Shown piece by piece: positions 1 to 6,606 of a DNA stretch of 6,606 nucleotides. A program made the translations under genes and the position numbers. The notes under the pieces are model-generated. The model was not told where the DNA came from. It saw only the letters and a program-made list of their open reading frames with translations, and did no database searches. Each line of letters starts with the position of its first letter. Within the stretch, counting starts at the first letter, position 1. The stretch is taken from contig JAKATS010000323.1 of NCBI GenBank assembly GCA_021818645.1, positions 1-6,606 of the forward strand. The letters are read 5' to 3'. The stretch is from Acidobacteriota bacterium (GTDB lineage: Bacteria; Acidobacteriota; Terriglobia; Terriglobales; SCQP01).

Positions 1-798
1 CAGGCCCGGGTGCGGCGGATTCAGGAATATATCCGGGCCGGCGATGCCTTTCAGGTCGTGTTGTCGCAGCGTCAGGATGTGCGCACCCGGCTGCCCGCCA
101 TCCAGATTTACCGCGCTCTGCGCAGCATCAATCCTTCGCCTTATATGTTCCTGCTGCGCATGGGCGAAATGCAGGCCGCCGGCGCATCGCCGGAAATGCT
201 GGTCAATCTGCGGGGCGACGCCATTACCTACCGTCCCATCGCCGGCTCGGCGCCGCGGGGCGCTACACCCGCCGAGGATGAACGGCTGACTCGCGCCATG
301 CTGGAAGATCCCAAAGAGCGGGCCGAACATATCATGCTGGTGGATTTAGGCCGCAATGATGTGGGCCGAGTGGCGCAGTATGGATCGGTGCGGGTTTCAC
401 ATCTGCTGGAAGTGGAAAAGTACTCACATGTGCAACACCTGGTGAGCACCGTCGAGGGCCGTCTGCGGCCTGGGCGGGATGTTTTCGATCTGCTGGCCAG
501 TTGTTTTCCTGCCGGCACGCTCTCGGGCGCGCCCAAGGTGCGGGCCATGCAGATTATTGACGAGCTTGAACCCACGCGCCGCGGGCTGTATGCCGGCTCG
601 GTGATGTATCTGGACTTCTCGGGTAACCTGAATTCATGCATTGCGATTCGCACCGTAGTCCTCAAAAACGGCTGGGCGCATCTGCAGGCGGGCGCGGGAA
701 TTGTGGCTGACTCACGGCCGGCGCGCGAACATCAGGAATGCCTGAACAAAATGCAGGCGGTGGTCAGGGCGCTGGAACTGGCCGGCCGGGGACTTTAA
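1..798 (+). CDS. trpE: Anthranilate synthase component I, C-terminal part (5' truncated by window edge)
   Basis: Large subunit of anthranilate synthase, which converts chorismate plus ammonia to anthranilate, the first committed step of tryptophan synthesis in the cytoplasm. Frame 1 is open from base 1, and the 265 residues present are the chorismate-binding catalytic domain. A full TrpE has about 500 residues, so roughly the N-terminal half is missing, including most of the tryptophan-feedback region. Visible family motifs are AGDAFQVVLSQR (about 40-75), SPYMFLLRMG, GASPEML, DPKERAEHIMLVDLGRNDVGRV, the active-site histidine in HLVS (His codon 436-438), GTLSGAPKVRAM (from 514), and the C-terminal GAGIVADSRP followed by EHQECLNK. 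One small deviation is PIAGSAPRG, where PIAGTRPRG is usual. The gene is followed after three bases by trpG, its obligate partner. The paralogues PabB and isochorismate synthase are less likely given the match and the neighbour. The GTG at 10 is an internal codon, not the start. Confidence 0.96.
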   Translation, partial: QARVRRIQEYIRAGDAFQVVLSQRQDVRTRLPAIQIYRALRSINPSPYMFLLRMGEMQAAGASPEMLVNLRGDAITYRPIAGSAPRGATPAEDERLTRAMLEDPKERAEHIMLVDLGRNDVGRVAQYGSVRVSHLLEVEKYSHVQHLVSTVEGRLRPGRDVFDLLASCFPAGTLSGAPKVRAMQIIDELEPTRRGLYAGSVMYLDFSGNLNSCIAIRTVVLKNGWAHLQAGAGIVADSRPAREHQECLNKMQAVVRALELAGRGL

Positions 799-801
799 AT
801 C

Positions 802-1494
802 ATGATTTTTGTGCTCGACAACTACGACTCGTTCACCTATAACCTGGTGCAATACATCGGGGAATTGGGGCATTCGGTCGAGGTGCGGCGCAATGATCAG
901 ACTTCGATCCAGGAAATTCGCGGTTTGCGGCCGCAGGCGATCGTGATCTCGCCCGGTCCCTGCACGCCCAATGAAGCCGGATTGAGTCTGGCAGTCGTGA
1001 CCGAACTGGGCAGGGAAATACCGCTGCTGGGCGTGTGCCTGGGGCATCAAAGCATAGGCCAGGCCCTGGGTGGCGAAATCGTGCGCGCAACGCGCGTGAT
1101 GCATGGCAAAACCAGCCTGATCCACCATGACGGGCGCACCATTTTCAGCGGCTTGCCGCAACCGTTTCCGGCCACGCGGTATCACTCGCTGGTAATCGCG
1201 CCAGCTCGGGTGCCCGATTGCCTGGAAATCAGCGCCCATAGCGATGATGGCGTCATTATGGCGGTGCGGCACCGCGCCTGGCCGGTGGAAGGGGTGCAAT
1301 TCCACCCCGAAAGCGTGCTGACCGATGCCGGTAAATCGCTGCTGGCCAATTTTTTCGCGCATTACGGCGCGCGCCCGAAAACGTCAGTGGCCACCAGCAG
1401 GACGCGGCGGCCAGCCCATCATGGCCTGACTACAGTGAATAAAGTTGAAGCAAAGCGAGAGCGAGACAACCGGAATGTACACGGAGCTACATGA
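802..1494 (+). CDS. trpG: Anthranilate synthase component II, glutamine amidotransferase
   Basis: Class I glutamine amidotransferase that hydrolyses glutamine and passes ammonia to TrpE. In many bacteria the same subunit also serves PabB in folate synthesis. The N-terminus DNYDSFTYNLVQY, the oxyanion segment SPGPCTPNEAG (50-60), the nucleophile elbow GVCLGHQSIGQALGG with Cys79, MHGK (100-103), and the VEGVQFHPES triad segment with His168 and Glu170 are all intact. The start follows trpE by three bases, with GGGGA (788-792) as a modest ribosome binding site nine bases upstream. The family normally ends near residue 190-200. Here it runs to 230, and the tail from about residue 192 is Arg/Thr/Lys-rich and unlike the family, extending into a repeat-like spacer. 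A 2-base length change in the GCGCGCG tract at 1367-1373 would instead give a shorter tail ending at TAA 1440-1442. The enzyme identity is secure; the true C-terminus is not. Confidence 0.95.
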   Translation: MIFVLDNYDSFTYNLVQYIGELGHSVEVRRNDQTSIQEIRGLRPQAIVISPGPCTPNEAGLSLAVVTELGREIPLLGVCLGHQSIGQALGGEIVRATRVMHGKTSLIHHDGRTIFSGLPQPFPATRYHSLVIAPARVPDCLEISAHSDDGVIMAVRHRAWPVEGVQFHPESVLTDAGKSLLANFFAHYGARPKTSVATSRTRRPAHHGLTTVNKVEAKRERDNRNVHGAT

Positions 1495-1514
1495 AGTTTG
1501 CCGAGCGACGCAAC
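1459..1514 (+). repeat. Near-direct repeat with a TGTA...TACA pair, possible dispersed intergenic repeat
   Basis: GAGCGAGACAAC (1459-1470) and GAGCGACGCAAC (1503-1514) match at 10 of 12 bases. Between them lies a short inverted pair, TGTA (1476-1479) and TACA (1488-1491). The stretch spans the trpG stop codon and the start of the 89-base trpG-leuS spacer. Its base usage differs from the neighbouring coding DNA. This pattern resembles short repeats found dispersed between genes in many bacterial genomes, but with only one copy visible here that reading is an inference. Confidence 0.25.
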
Positions 1515-1583
1515 GCCCGGGTCCCAACGTAGTGGGGTGAAGCGCAGCCATGCGGCGCTGATTGTTTAGCATGTTCAAAATGA

Positions 1584-4088
1584 ATGACGATGCCTGAACG
1601 TGACTATCAACCGGATCAGTTTGAACCGCGCTGGGCCGAGCGCTGGGCCCAGGCGGAGCCCTCCGCGCCGGAGGGGCAAAAGCAAAAATATTACGTCCTG
1701 GAAATGCTGCCCTATCCTTCGGGTGCGCTGCATATGGGGCACGTGCGCAATTACGCCATCGGCGACGCAGTGGCGCGCCAGCTGCGCATGCGCGGCTATG
1801 ACGTGCTGCACCCGATGGGCTGGGATGCCTTTGGTCTGCCCGCCGAAAATGCCGCCATTAAAAACCGGCGTCATCCCCGCGAATGGACGCTGGCGAATAT
1901 CGCGCATATGCGGGAACAAGCGCGGCGTTTTGGCTTCAGCTATGACTGGGCGCGGGAAGTCACCACCTGCCTGCCCGAATATTACCGCTGGAACCAGTGG
2001 TTGTTTTTGAAGTTTTATGAGCGTGGCTGGGCGTATCGCAAGCGCGGCTGGGTGAACTGGTGTCCGCAGTGCGCCACGGTGCTGGCCAACGAACAGGTGG
2101 CCGGCGGGGTCTGCTGGCGCCATGAAGATACGCCGGTTGAATCGCGCGAACTGGAACAGTGGTATTTCAAAATCACCGATTTTGCGGGCGAGCTCCTGCG
2201 CGATCTAGAGCAGCTGGGCGGCTGGCCAGAACGCGTGCGGGCAATGCAACGCAACTGGATCGGCGAAAGCTACGGTGCGGAAGTCGAATATCAATTGCAG
2301 CCGCCGGGGCAGGGAAGCCGGCCCGCTCCGGTTTCCGCCTCCGCGCCTGTTTCACTCAAAATATTTACCACCCGGATCGACACCATTTTTGGCGTCTCGG
2401 CACTGGTGCTGGCACCCCGGCATCCGGCGCTGGCGGGAATGCTCGCGGCCCCGGAATTGGCCCGTGCCCATGCGCTGCAGCCGGAACGCGGAGCGGCGCC
2501 TCTGGGCACGGAAGCGGAAAAAGAAGGATTCTTCACCGGATGGCACGCCATCAACCCGTTTACGGGCCGGCCGATTCCGGTCTGGACCGCGAATTTTGTA
2601 CTCATGGATTATGGTACGGGAGCGATCATGGCGGTGCCCGCGCACGATGAACGCGACTTTGATTTTTGCCGCAAATATGGTCTGCCGATTCCCGTCGTGA
2701 TTCGGCCTTCTCAGCCGGATGCTCCGGTACCTGCGGATGCGGCCTTTACAGAAGATGGCGTGCTGGTTAACTCAGGCGAGTTCAGCGGCCTGGACAGCGC
2801 GGAGGCGCGCAAACGCATGGCGGCTTGGATTGAGGCGCGCCGGCAGGGCCGTGCAACCATCACCTATCGCTTGCAGGATTGGGGCGTATCCCGCCAGCGA
2901 TATTGGGGTACGCCGATTCCATTTATATATTGTCCGGATTGCGGGCTGGTCCCGGTTCCACAGGACCAGCTGCCGGTGCAGCTGCCCGAGAATGTACCGA
3001 TCTCGGCGCAGGGCGTGGCTAATCTGGCCGGCATCCCGGAGTTTGTCGAAACTACCTGCCCGCGCTGCCAAAAACCGGCCCGGCGCGAGACCGATACCAT
3101 GGACACCTTTGTGGATTCGTCCTGGTATTTTTACCGTTATCTCAGCCCGCATAACGATGGTGCGCCTTTCGATGCCGCGGAAGCCCGGCGCTGGATGCCG
3201 GTAGATCAGTACATCGGCGGGATCGAGCATGCCATTCTGCATCTGATTTATGCCCGTTTTTTTACCAAGGCGATGCGCGACCTCGGCCTGTGCAACGTGC
3301 CGGAACCGTTCCTGCGCCTGTTCACGCAGGGCATGATCACGCGGCATGGCGCCAAAATGTCGAAGTCGAAGGGCAATGTGGTGGACCCGGCCGATTTGAT
3401 TGCCCGTTATGGCGCCGATGCCACGCGAGCCTATGTCCTTTTTGCCGCCCCGCCCGAAAGGGATTTTGACTGGAACGATCAGGGCGTGGAAGGCTTATAC
3501 CGGTTTTTGGGGCGGGTGTATCGGTTGGCGCAACGGCATGAGATGGATGCATCATTGCTGCCGACGGATTTTGCGCCGCAAAATTCCGAATGGCAGCTAT
3601 TGCGCAAGACTCATCAGACCCTGGCGCGCATCAGCCAGGAATTTGAAAGCCGCTGGCATTTTAACACCTGTCTGGCGGCGATCATGGAACTGGTGAATGT
3701 CTTTTACGAACTGGAGCCGGAAGCCGGGAAAGGCATTCGGCCCGCAGTATGGCGGGACTGCCTGCGGATCCTGGTGCTGATGCTGGCTCCTTTTGCGCCC
3801 TTTGTGTGCGCTGAAATCTGGCAAGCCTGGGGATTGCGGGATACACCCGCGGCCCAGACCTGGCCGCGGGCGAATCCGTCCTGGACGGCGGAAGATGAAG
3901 TCGAAATTGTGATTCAAATCAACGGCAAAGTGCGTACGCACCTGCGCGTGCGGGCCAGCAGTGATGCGGCGGAGCTGGAACGCTGGGCGCTCGGTTTGCC
4001 CGCCGTACAAACTGCCTTGGCCGGCCGCTCGCCGGTGAAAGTGATCGCCATTCCCGGTCGTCTGGTCAATATCGTGATGCGGCCCTGA
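1584..4088 (+). CDS. leuS: Leucyl-tRNA synthetase (class Ia)
   Basis: Charges tRNA-Leu with leucine in the cytoplasm using ATP. The 834 residues fit bacterial LeuRS, usually 800-880. The Rossmann fold carries the HIGH-type motif as HMGH (50-53) in YPSGALHMGHVRNY, and WDAFGLPAENAA follows. A metal-binding-like knuckle has Cys160, Cys163, Cys177 and His180. The CP1 editing domain shows the threonine-rich TTRIDTIFG (262-270) and YGTGAIMAVPAHDERD (343-358), whose Asp355 probably corresponds to the conserved aspartate that binds the amino group of the misacylated amino acid. A second Cys4 site follows (CPDC 450-453 and CPRC 492-495), then MDTFVDSSWYF, the catalytic KMSKS (591-595), a helical anticodon-binding domain, and the C-terminal VIQINGKVR. 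An in-frame TGA lies directly before the ATG at 1584, so the start is there or at the ATG at 1590; neither has a clear ribosome binding site. No T-box leader fits in the 89-base spacer. The gene appears complete and functional. Confidence 0.98.
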   Translation: MTMPERDYQPDQFEPRWAERWAQAEPSAPEGQKQKYYVLEMLPYPSGALHMGHVRNYAIGDAVARQLRMRGYDVLHPMGWDAFGLPAENAAIKNRRHPREWTLANIAHMREQARRFGFSYDWAREVTTCLPEYYRWNQWLFLKFYERGWAYRKRGWVNWCPQCATVLANEQVAGGVCWRHEDTPVESRELEQWYFKITDFAGELLRDLEQLGGWPERVRAMQRNWIGESYGAEVEYQLQPPGQGSRPAPVSASAPVSLKIFTTRIDTIFGVSALVLAPRHPALAGMLAAPELARAHALQPERGAAPLGTEAEKEGFFTGWHAINPFTGRPIPVWTANFVLMDYGTGAIMAVPAHDERDFDFCRKYGLPIPVVIRPSQPDAPVPADAAFTEDGVLVNSGEFSGLDSAEARKRMAAWIEARRQGRATITYRLQDWGVSRQRYWGTPIPFIYCPDCGLVPVPQDQLPVQLPENVPISAQGVANLAGIPEFVETTCPRCQKPARRETDTMDTFVDSSWYFYRYLSPHNDGAPFDAAEARRWMPVDQYIGGIEHAILHLIYARFFTKAMRDLGLCNVPEPFLRLFTQGMITRHGAKMSKSKGNVVDPADLIARYGADATRAYVLFAAPPERDFDWNDQGVEGLYRFLGRVYRLAQRHEMDASLLPTDFAPQNSEWQLLRKTHQTLARISQEFESRWHFNTCLAAIMELVNVFYELEPEAGKGIRPAVWRDCLRILVLMLAPFAPFVCAEIWQAWGLRDTPAAQTWPRANPSWTAEDEVEIVIQINGKVRTHLRVRASSDAAELERWALGLPAVQTALAGRSPVKVIAIPGRLVNIVMRP

Positions 4089-4106
4089 ACCGTCAGCTAT
4101 CACAGA

Positions 4107-4120
4107 ATTCATTGATGAAT
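4107..4120. repeat. Small palindrome in the leuS-guaA spacer
   Basis: ATTCAT-TG-ATGAAT is a perfect 6-base inverted repeat around a 2-base centre, lying 36 bases before the guaA ATG. It could be an operator half-site pair. The stem is too short and A+T-rich, and has no following T-run, so it is not a terminator. Arms of this size are expected by chance fairly often. Confidence 0.2.
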
Positions 4121-4156
4121 CTGGAAAATAAGATTTAGGTGTTCTCCTGAATATTC

Positions 4157-5710
4157 ATGGCCCAGCACTCCACCATCGTCATTCTCGACTTCGGCGCCCA
4201 ATACACGCAATTAATCGCGCGGCGGGTGCGGGAGTTGAATGTGTACTGCGTGATTTTGCCCTGTACCGCGGCCTGGGAAAAAATTCAATCCTGCGCGCCG
4301 CAGGCCCTCATCCTTTCCGGCGGTCCGTCTTCGGTCTATGACGCCGGGGCGCCCAAGGCGGCTGCGGAAATTTTCCGGGCGGGTCTGCCGGTGCTGGGCA
4401 TCTGCTATGGCCTGCAATATATGACGCAACAGTTCGGCGGGGTGGTGCGCGGCGCCGGGCAGCGGGAATATGGCCGCGCGCGCATGCAGATTTTAGAAAC
4501 CGAGCCGCTGTTTGCCGGCCTGCCGGCCGATCAGAGCGTGTGGATGAGCCACGGCGACTCGGTGGAAAAACTCCCCGAGGGTTTCCGGGTGCTGGCGCGG
4601 AGCGGGGAAGTCGTAGCGGCGATCGCCAATCCCGGCGCGCGGATGTGGGCGGTGCAATTTCATCCTGAAGTGCGGCATACCGAGCATGGCCGGCAGATTC
4701 TGGCGAATTTTCTTTTTAATATCTGCCAACTGCGCCCCGATTGGACCCCGGATGCCTTTGTCGGCGAACAGATCGAACGCATTCGCGCCACCGTGGGTCC
4801 AGACGGACGCGCCCTCTGCGCGCTCAGCGGCGGCGTGGACTCGAGCGTGGCTGCCATGCTGGTGCACCGCGCGATAGGCGACCGGCTTACCTGCGTCTTT
4901 GTCAACAACGGCCTGCTGCGGTTGCGGGAATTCGAGAAAGTGCAGCTGAACCTGCGCCAGCGCCTGGGCTTGAACCTGATCGGGGTGGATGCCACAGAGC
5001 GTTTCCTGGGCCGACTGGAAGGGGTCAGCGATCCCGAACAGAAGCGCAAAATCATCGGCGCCGAATTTATCGCGGTATTTGAGGAACAGGCCCGGAAGTT
5101 GGCCGGCGCGGCGGAAGCTCCGGAATTTCTGGTGCAGGGAACTCTCTACCCGGATGTGATCGAATCGGTTTCCGTGCATGGTCCATCGGCCGTGATCAAA
5201 AGCCACCATAACGTCGGCGGGCTACCCGAGCAACTGGGCTTTAAGCTGCTGGAGCCGCTGCGGCTTTTATTTAAAGACGAGGTCCGGCGCATCGGGCTGG
5301 AACTCGGCATCGCCGAAGAGTTGATCTGGCGCCAGCCTTTTCCCGGACCGGGGCTGGCGGTGCGGATTCTCGGCCCGGTGGACCGGGAGAAAATTGAATT
5401 GCTACAGCGGGCCGATGACATCGCCGGCGAGGAAATCAAACGCGCTGGATTGTACCGCAGTTTATGGCAGTCGTTTATGGTCTTATTGCCGGTACGCTCG
5501 GTGGGCGTGATGGGGGATTTTCGCACCTACGGCTATACCGCCGTGCTGCGGGCCGTGCAGTCGGAAGACGGCATGACCGCCGACTGGGCCCGTCTGCCGC
5601 ATGAACTGCTGGAAGTGATTTCCAGCCGCGTCATCAATGAAGTCCCCGGCATTAATCGCGTGGTGTATGACATCAGCTCGAAGCCTCCGGCAACAATCGA
5701 GTGGGAATAA
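4157..5710 (+). CDS. guaA: GMP synthase (glutamine-hydrolysing)
   Basis: Converts XMP to GMP with ATP and glutamine, the last step of de novo guanine nucleotide synthesis. At 517 residues it matches the bacterial two-domain form (E. coli 525). The N-terminal class I amidotransferase domain (about 1-192) has [25 protein letters not shown] (54-62), GICYGLQ with nucleophile Cys83, HGDS (132-135), and VQFHPEV with His169 and Glu171. The ATP-pyrophosphatase domain begins around 200 and has the P-loop SGGVDSS (224-230), [18 protein letters not shown] (327-337), [11 protein letters not shown] and LFKDEVR. The C-terminal dimerisation and XMP-binding part shows [13 protein letters not shown] (392-404), [14 protein letters not shown], and ends in the near-invariant [11 protein letters not shown]. 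The ATG at 4157 starts exactly where the family does, although no strong ribosome binding site precedes it. The gene is complete, with a 68-base spacer after leuS. Confidence 0.98.
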   Translation: MAQHSTIVILDFGAQYTQLIARRVRELNVYCVILPCTAAWEKIQSCAPQALILSGGPSSVYDAGAPKAAAEIFRAGLPVLGICYGLQYMTQQFGGVVRGAGQREYGRARMQILETEPLFAGLPADQSVWMSHGDSVEKLPEGFRVLARSGEVVAAIANPGARMWAVQFHPEVRHTEHGRQILANFLFNICQLRPDWTPDAFVGEQIERIRATVGPDGRALCALSGGVDSSVAAMLVHRAIGDRLTCVFVNNGLLRLREFEKVQLNLRQRLGLNLIGVDATERFLGRLEGVSDPEQKRKIIGAEFIAVFEEQARKLAGAAEAPEFLVQGTLYPDVIESVSVHGPSAVIKSHHNVGGLPEQLGFKLLEPLRLLFKDEVRRIGLELGIAEELIWRQPFPGPGLAVRILGPVDREKIELLQRADDIAGEEIKRAGLYRSLWQSFMVLLPVRSVGVMGDFRTYGYTAVLRAVQSEDGMTADWARLPHELLEVISSRVINEVPGINRVVYDISSKPPATIEWE

Positions 5711-5723
5711 TTGAGTTTTTTGC

Positions 5724-5750
5724 GGAAATTGTACGTTGTACTTTGGCGTA
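5724..5750 (+). promoter_or_regulatory. Candidate ECF sigma-type promoter for the sigma/anti-sigma pair
   Basis: GGAAATT (5724-5730) matches the common ECF -35 element GGAACTT at 6 of 7 positions. After a 16-base gap comes CGTA (5747-5750), a -10 element known for SigW-class ECF sigma factors. It lies upstream of an ECF sigma gene, and many such genes activate themselves, so autoregulation is a reasonable inference. A competing housekeeping-type reading in the same stretch is TTGTAC (5729-5734), 17 bases, then TATTTA (5752-5757), which matches consensus only 3 of 6 in each box. Confidence 0.4.
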
Positions 5751-5799
5751 CTATTTAAAGTTGTGGGCCAGTACAGGCATTTTACGAAACGCAATTTCC
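5724..5799. repeat. Inverted repeat and GTAC cluster in the guaA-sigma spacer
   Basis: GGAAATTG (5724-5731) is perfectly complementary to CAATTTCC (5792-5799), 60 bases apart. Between the arms, ACTTT (5740-5744) faces AAAGT (5757-5761). The self-complementary tetramer GTAC occurs at 5731, 5738, 5748 and 5771. The arms could pair in the leader RNA or mark protein-binding sites. The left arm overlaps the candidate -35 element. The pattern is seen directly; any function is inferred. Confidence 0.3.
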
Positions 5800-5836
5800 A
5801 CGCGCCACGTCGGATAGATTATGGAAGCCGTGCTGC

Positions 5837-5841
5837 AGGGG
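5837..5841 (+). promoter_or_regulatory. Ribosome binding site selecting the sigma factor start
   Basis: AGGGG lies six bases before the ATG at 5848, a good position. The earlier in-frame ATG at 5821 has only a weak CGGATA upstream. This favours the shorter sigma factor. Confidence 0.5.
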
Positions 5842-5847
5842 TACGTC

Positions 5848-6447
5848 ATGGCTGAAGCGCCGGCACGATCCGCCGCTCATGCCGGCCAGGCGGAGTTAAT
5901 GCGGCGCTGCCAGGCGGGCGATGCGGGTGCCTTCGAAGAGTTCGTCCGCGTCTACCATGGCCGGGTCCATTCGGTGATTTACAGCATTCTCCGCAATTCC
6001 AACGATGCGGAAGATATCGCGCAGCAGGTTTTCGCCAAAATTTATTTTTCTCTGAAAAAATTCAATTTTCGCTCCGCCGTAAGCACCTGGGTTTATAAAA
6101 TTACAGTCAATGAGTGCTACGATCACCTCCGAAAACAGAAGGTGCGGAAAGCGATCATACAGGCAGATTTGAGCGAAGAGGAAGTGGCCCGGCTGGAAAA
6201 TACCGACGGGTCGGAAACGGGCGGCCCGGGCCGCTTAGAGGCCCAGGCGCTGGCGCGGGATACGGTCGCTAAATTGATGACCCGGCTGCCGGAAGAAGAT
6301 CGCATTCTGCTGGTGCTGAAGGAAGTGGAAGGTTATCCCGTGAACGAGATTGCCGAAATCACTGGGATGAACGAAAATACCGTCAAAGTGCGCCTGTTCC
6401 GGGCGCGGCAAAAACTGCTGCAAACAGCCCGGCGCAGGCGGTTATGA
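5848..6447 (+). CDS. ECF-type (sigma-70 family, RpoE-like) RNA polymerase sigma factor
   Basis: Small alternative sigma factor that directs RNA polymerase to a stress or envelope regulon. It has 199 residues from the ATG at 5848 (208 if the ATG at 5821 is used). Region 2 spans about residues 26-100: GDAGAFEEFVRVYHGRVHSV, the core-binding DAEDIAQQVF (about 53-62), and the -10-recognition helix STWVYKITVNECYDHLRK. A charged, variable linker follows (about 101-140). Region 4 runs from about 145 to 195, with LPEEDRILLVLKEVEGYPVNEIAEITG, then the helix-turn-helix recognition part MNENTVKVRLFRARQKL. There is no region 1 or 3, as is typical for ECF factors. The next gene begins 12 bases after the stop and looks like a zinc-binding anti-sigma factor, which supports a regulated sigma/anti-sigma operon. 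The start at 5848 is chosen for its ribosome binding site. The specific ECF subgroup and regulon cannot be read from the sequence. Confidence 0.93.
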   Translation: MAEAPARSAAHAGQAELMRRCQAGDAGAFEEFVRVYHGRVHSVIYSILRNSNDAEDIAQQVFAKIYFSLKKFNFRSAVSTWVYKITVNECYDHLRKQKVRKAIIQADLSEEEVARLENTDGSETGGPGRLEAQALARDTVAKLMTRLPEEDRILLVLKEVEGYPVNEIAEITGMNENTVKVRLFRARQKLLQTARRRRL

Positions 6448-6449
6448 AC

Positions 6450-6453
6450 GGAG
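6450..6453 (+). promoter_or_regulatory. Ribosome binding site of the anti-sigma gene
   Basis: GGAG sits six bases before the ATG at 6460 and decides this start over the ATG at 6444, which overlaps the sigma stop (ATGA) but closes after 19 codons at 6503. Confidence 0.6.
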
Positions 6454-6459
6454 TCAGCC

Positions 6460-6606
6460 ATGACATGCCGAACCTTTCGCCGGGCATTGGAAAGCGGGAA
6501 TGAATCTGCCGGCGCGTCACTTCTGACCGCCGCGATGCAGGCGCATTGCCATGCATGCGCAGCTTGTCGGTCGGCGTATCGCGACTGGCAGACCAGCCGA
6601 TCCTGG
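6460..6606 (+). CDS. Probable zinc-binding (ZAS/zf-HC2) anti-sigma factor, 3' truncated by window edge
   Basis: The reading frame from the ATG at 6460 stays open to the window end (49 codons seen). It contains Cys3, His29, Cys33 and Cys36, in the segment HCHACAACR. This is the H-x3-C-x2-C signature of zinc-binding anti-sigma factors. The extra cysteine 26 residues before the histidine matches the spacing in Streptomyces RsrA (Cys11, His37, Cys41, Cys44). In that family the N-terminal zinc domain holds the partner sigma factor inactive, often until oxidation or another signal releases it. The gene follows the ECF sigma gene by 12 bases with a good GGAG site, as expected for a co-expressed antagonist. 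Whether a transmembrane segment or other sensor domain follows lies outside the window, so a soluble redox sensor and a membrane-bound anti-sigma are both possible. Confidence 0.75.
   Translation, partial: MTCRTFRRALESGNESAGASLLTAAMQAHCHACAACRSAYRDWQTSRSW

Noticed and set aside
712..1362. Long open frame on the minus strand opposite trpG, with similar ones opposite trpE, leuS and guaA
   Set aside because: They lie entirely opposite well-identified genes, show no recognisable domains, and are expected by chance in G+C-rich coding DNA.
1409..1426. GGCCA...TGGCC hairpin near the trpG end as a terminator or attenuator
   Set aside because: The stem is five base pairs with an 8-base loop and no T-run follows. 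It is too weak to call.
1495..1583. T-box leader for leuS
   Set aside because: The spacer is only 89 bases, and I see neither the T-box consensus nor a terminator hairpin.
5711..5723. T-run just after the guaA stop as a rho-independent terminator
   Set aside because: No G+C-rich hairpin precedes the T-run at 5715-5720; the bases before it are guaA coding sequence without a stem.
5821..5847. Longer sigma factor starting at the ATG at 5821
   Set aside because: It has no good ribosome binding site and adds nine residues outside the conserved fold. It is still possible, but 5848 is better supported.
6444..6503. 19-codon reading frame overlapping the sigma stop as ATGA
   Set aside because: It closes quickly and encodes nothing recognisable, while the frame from 6460 has a good ribosome binding site, stays open and carries the zinc motif.

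Overview
The window is a G+C-rich bacterial chromosome segment (around 60% G+C by eye). All supported genes lie on the + strand. The protein motifs are those of a free-living, prototrophic bacterium. The LeuRS and TrpE/TrpG sequences look to me most like Acidobacteriota, but that is an impression from memory. No rRNA or other taxonomic marker is present, so the assignment is weak. I saw no mobile element, CRISPR array, tRNA or rRNA.

Layout: (1) 1-798 is the C-terminal half of anthranilate synthase component I (TrpE), cut by the window edge. (2) 802-1494 is the glutamine amidotransferase partner TrpG, three bases after trpE and clearly co-transcribed. Its last ~39 codons look unlike the family and run into an odd, repeat-bearing stretch (about 1440-1583). 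(3) 1584-4088 is a complete leucyl-tRNA synthetase (LeuS). (4) 4157-5710 is a complete GMP synthase (GuaA). (5) A 5711-5847 leader holds an ECF-type promoter-like pair and inverted repeats. It precedes an ECF sigma factor (5848-6447) and the start of its probable zinc-binding anti-sigma factor (6460 to the window end), a small gene that carries the C-x25-H-x3-C-x2-C pattern of the ZAS family.

How the genes work together: TrpE and TrpG form the first enzyme of tryptophan synthesis, with TrpG supplying ammonia from glutamine. LeuS charges tRNA-Leu. GuaA makes GMP and has its own fused amidotransferase domain. These are housekeeping functions placed in series, with no trpD/trpC after trpG. The sigma/anti-sigma pair is a separate regulatory unit, probably stress-responsive and possibly autoregulated.

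This is mostly an ordinary housekeeping region. I do not see a convincing undescribed system. The points worth checking are the TrpG tail and adjoining repeat-like spacer, the candidate autoregulatory promoter of the sigma factor, and the ZAS anti-sigma start.
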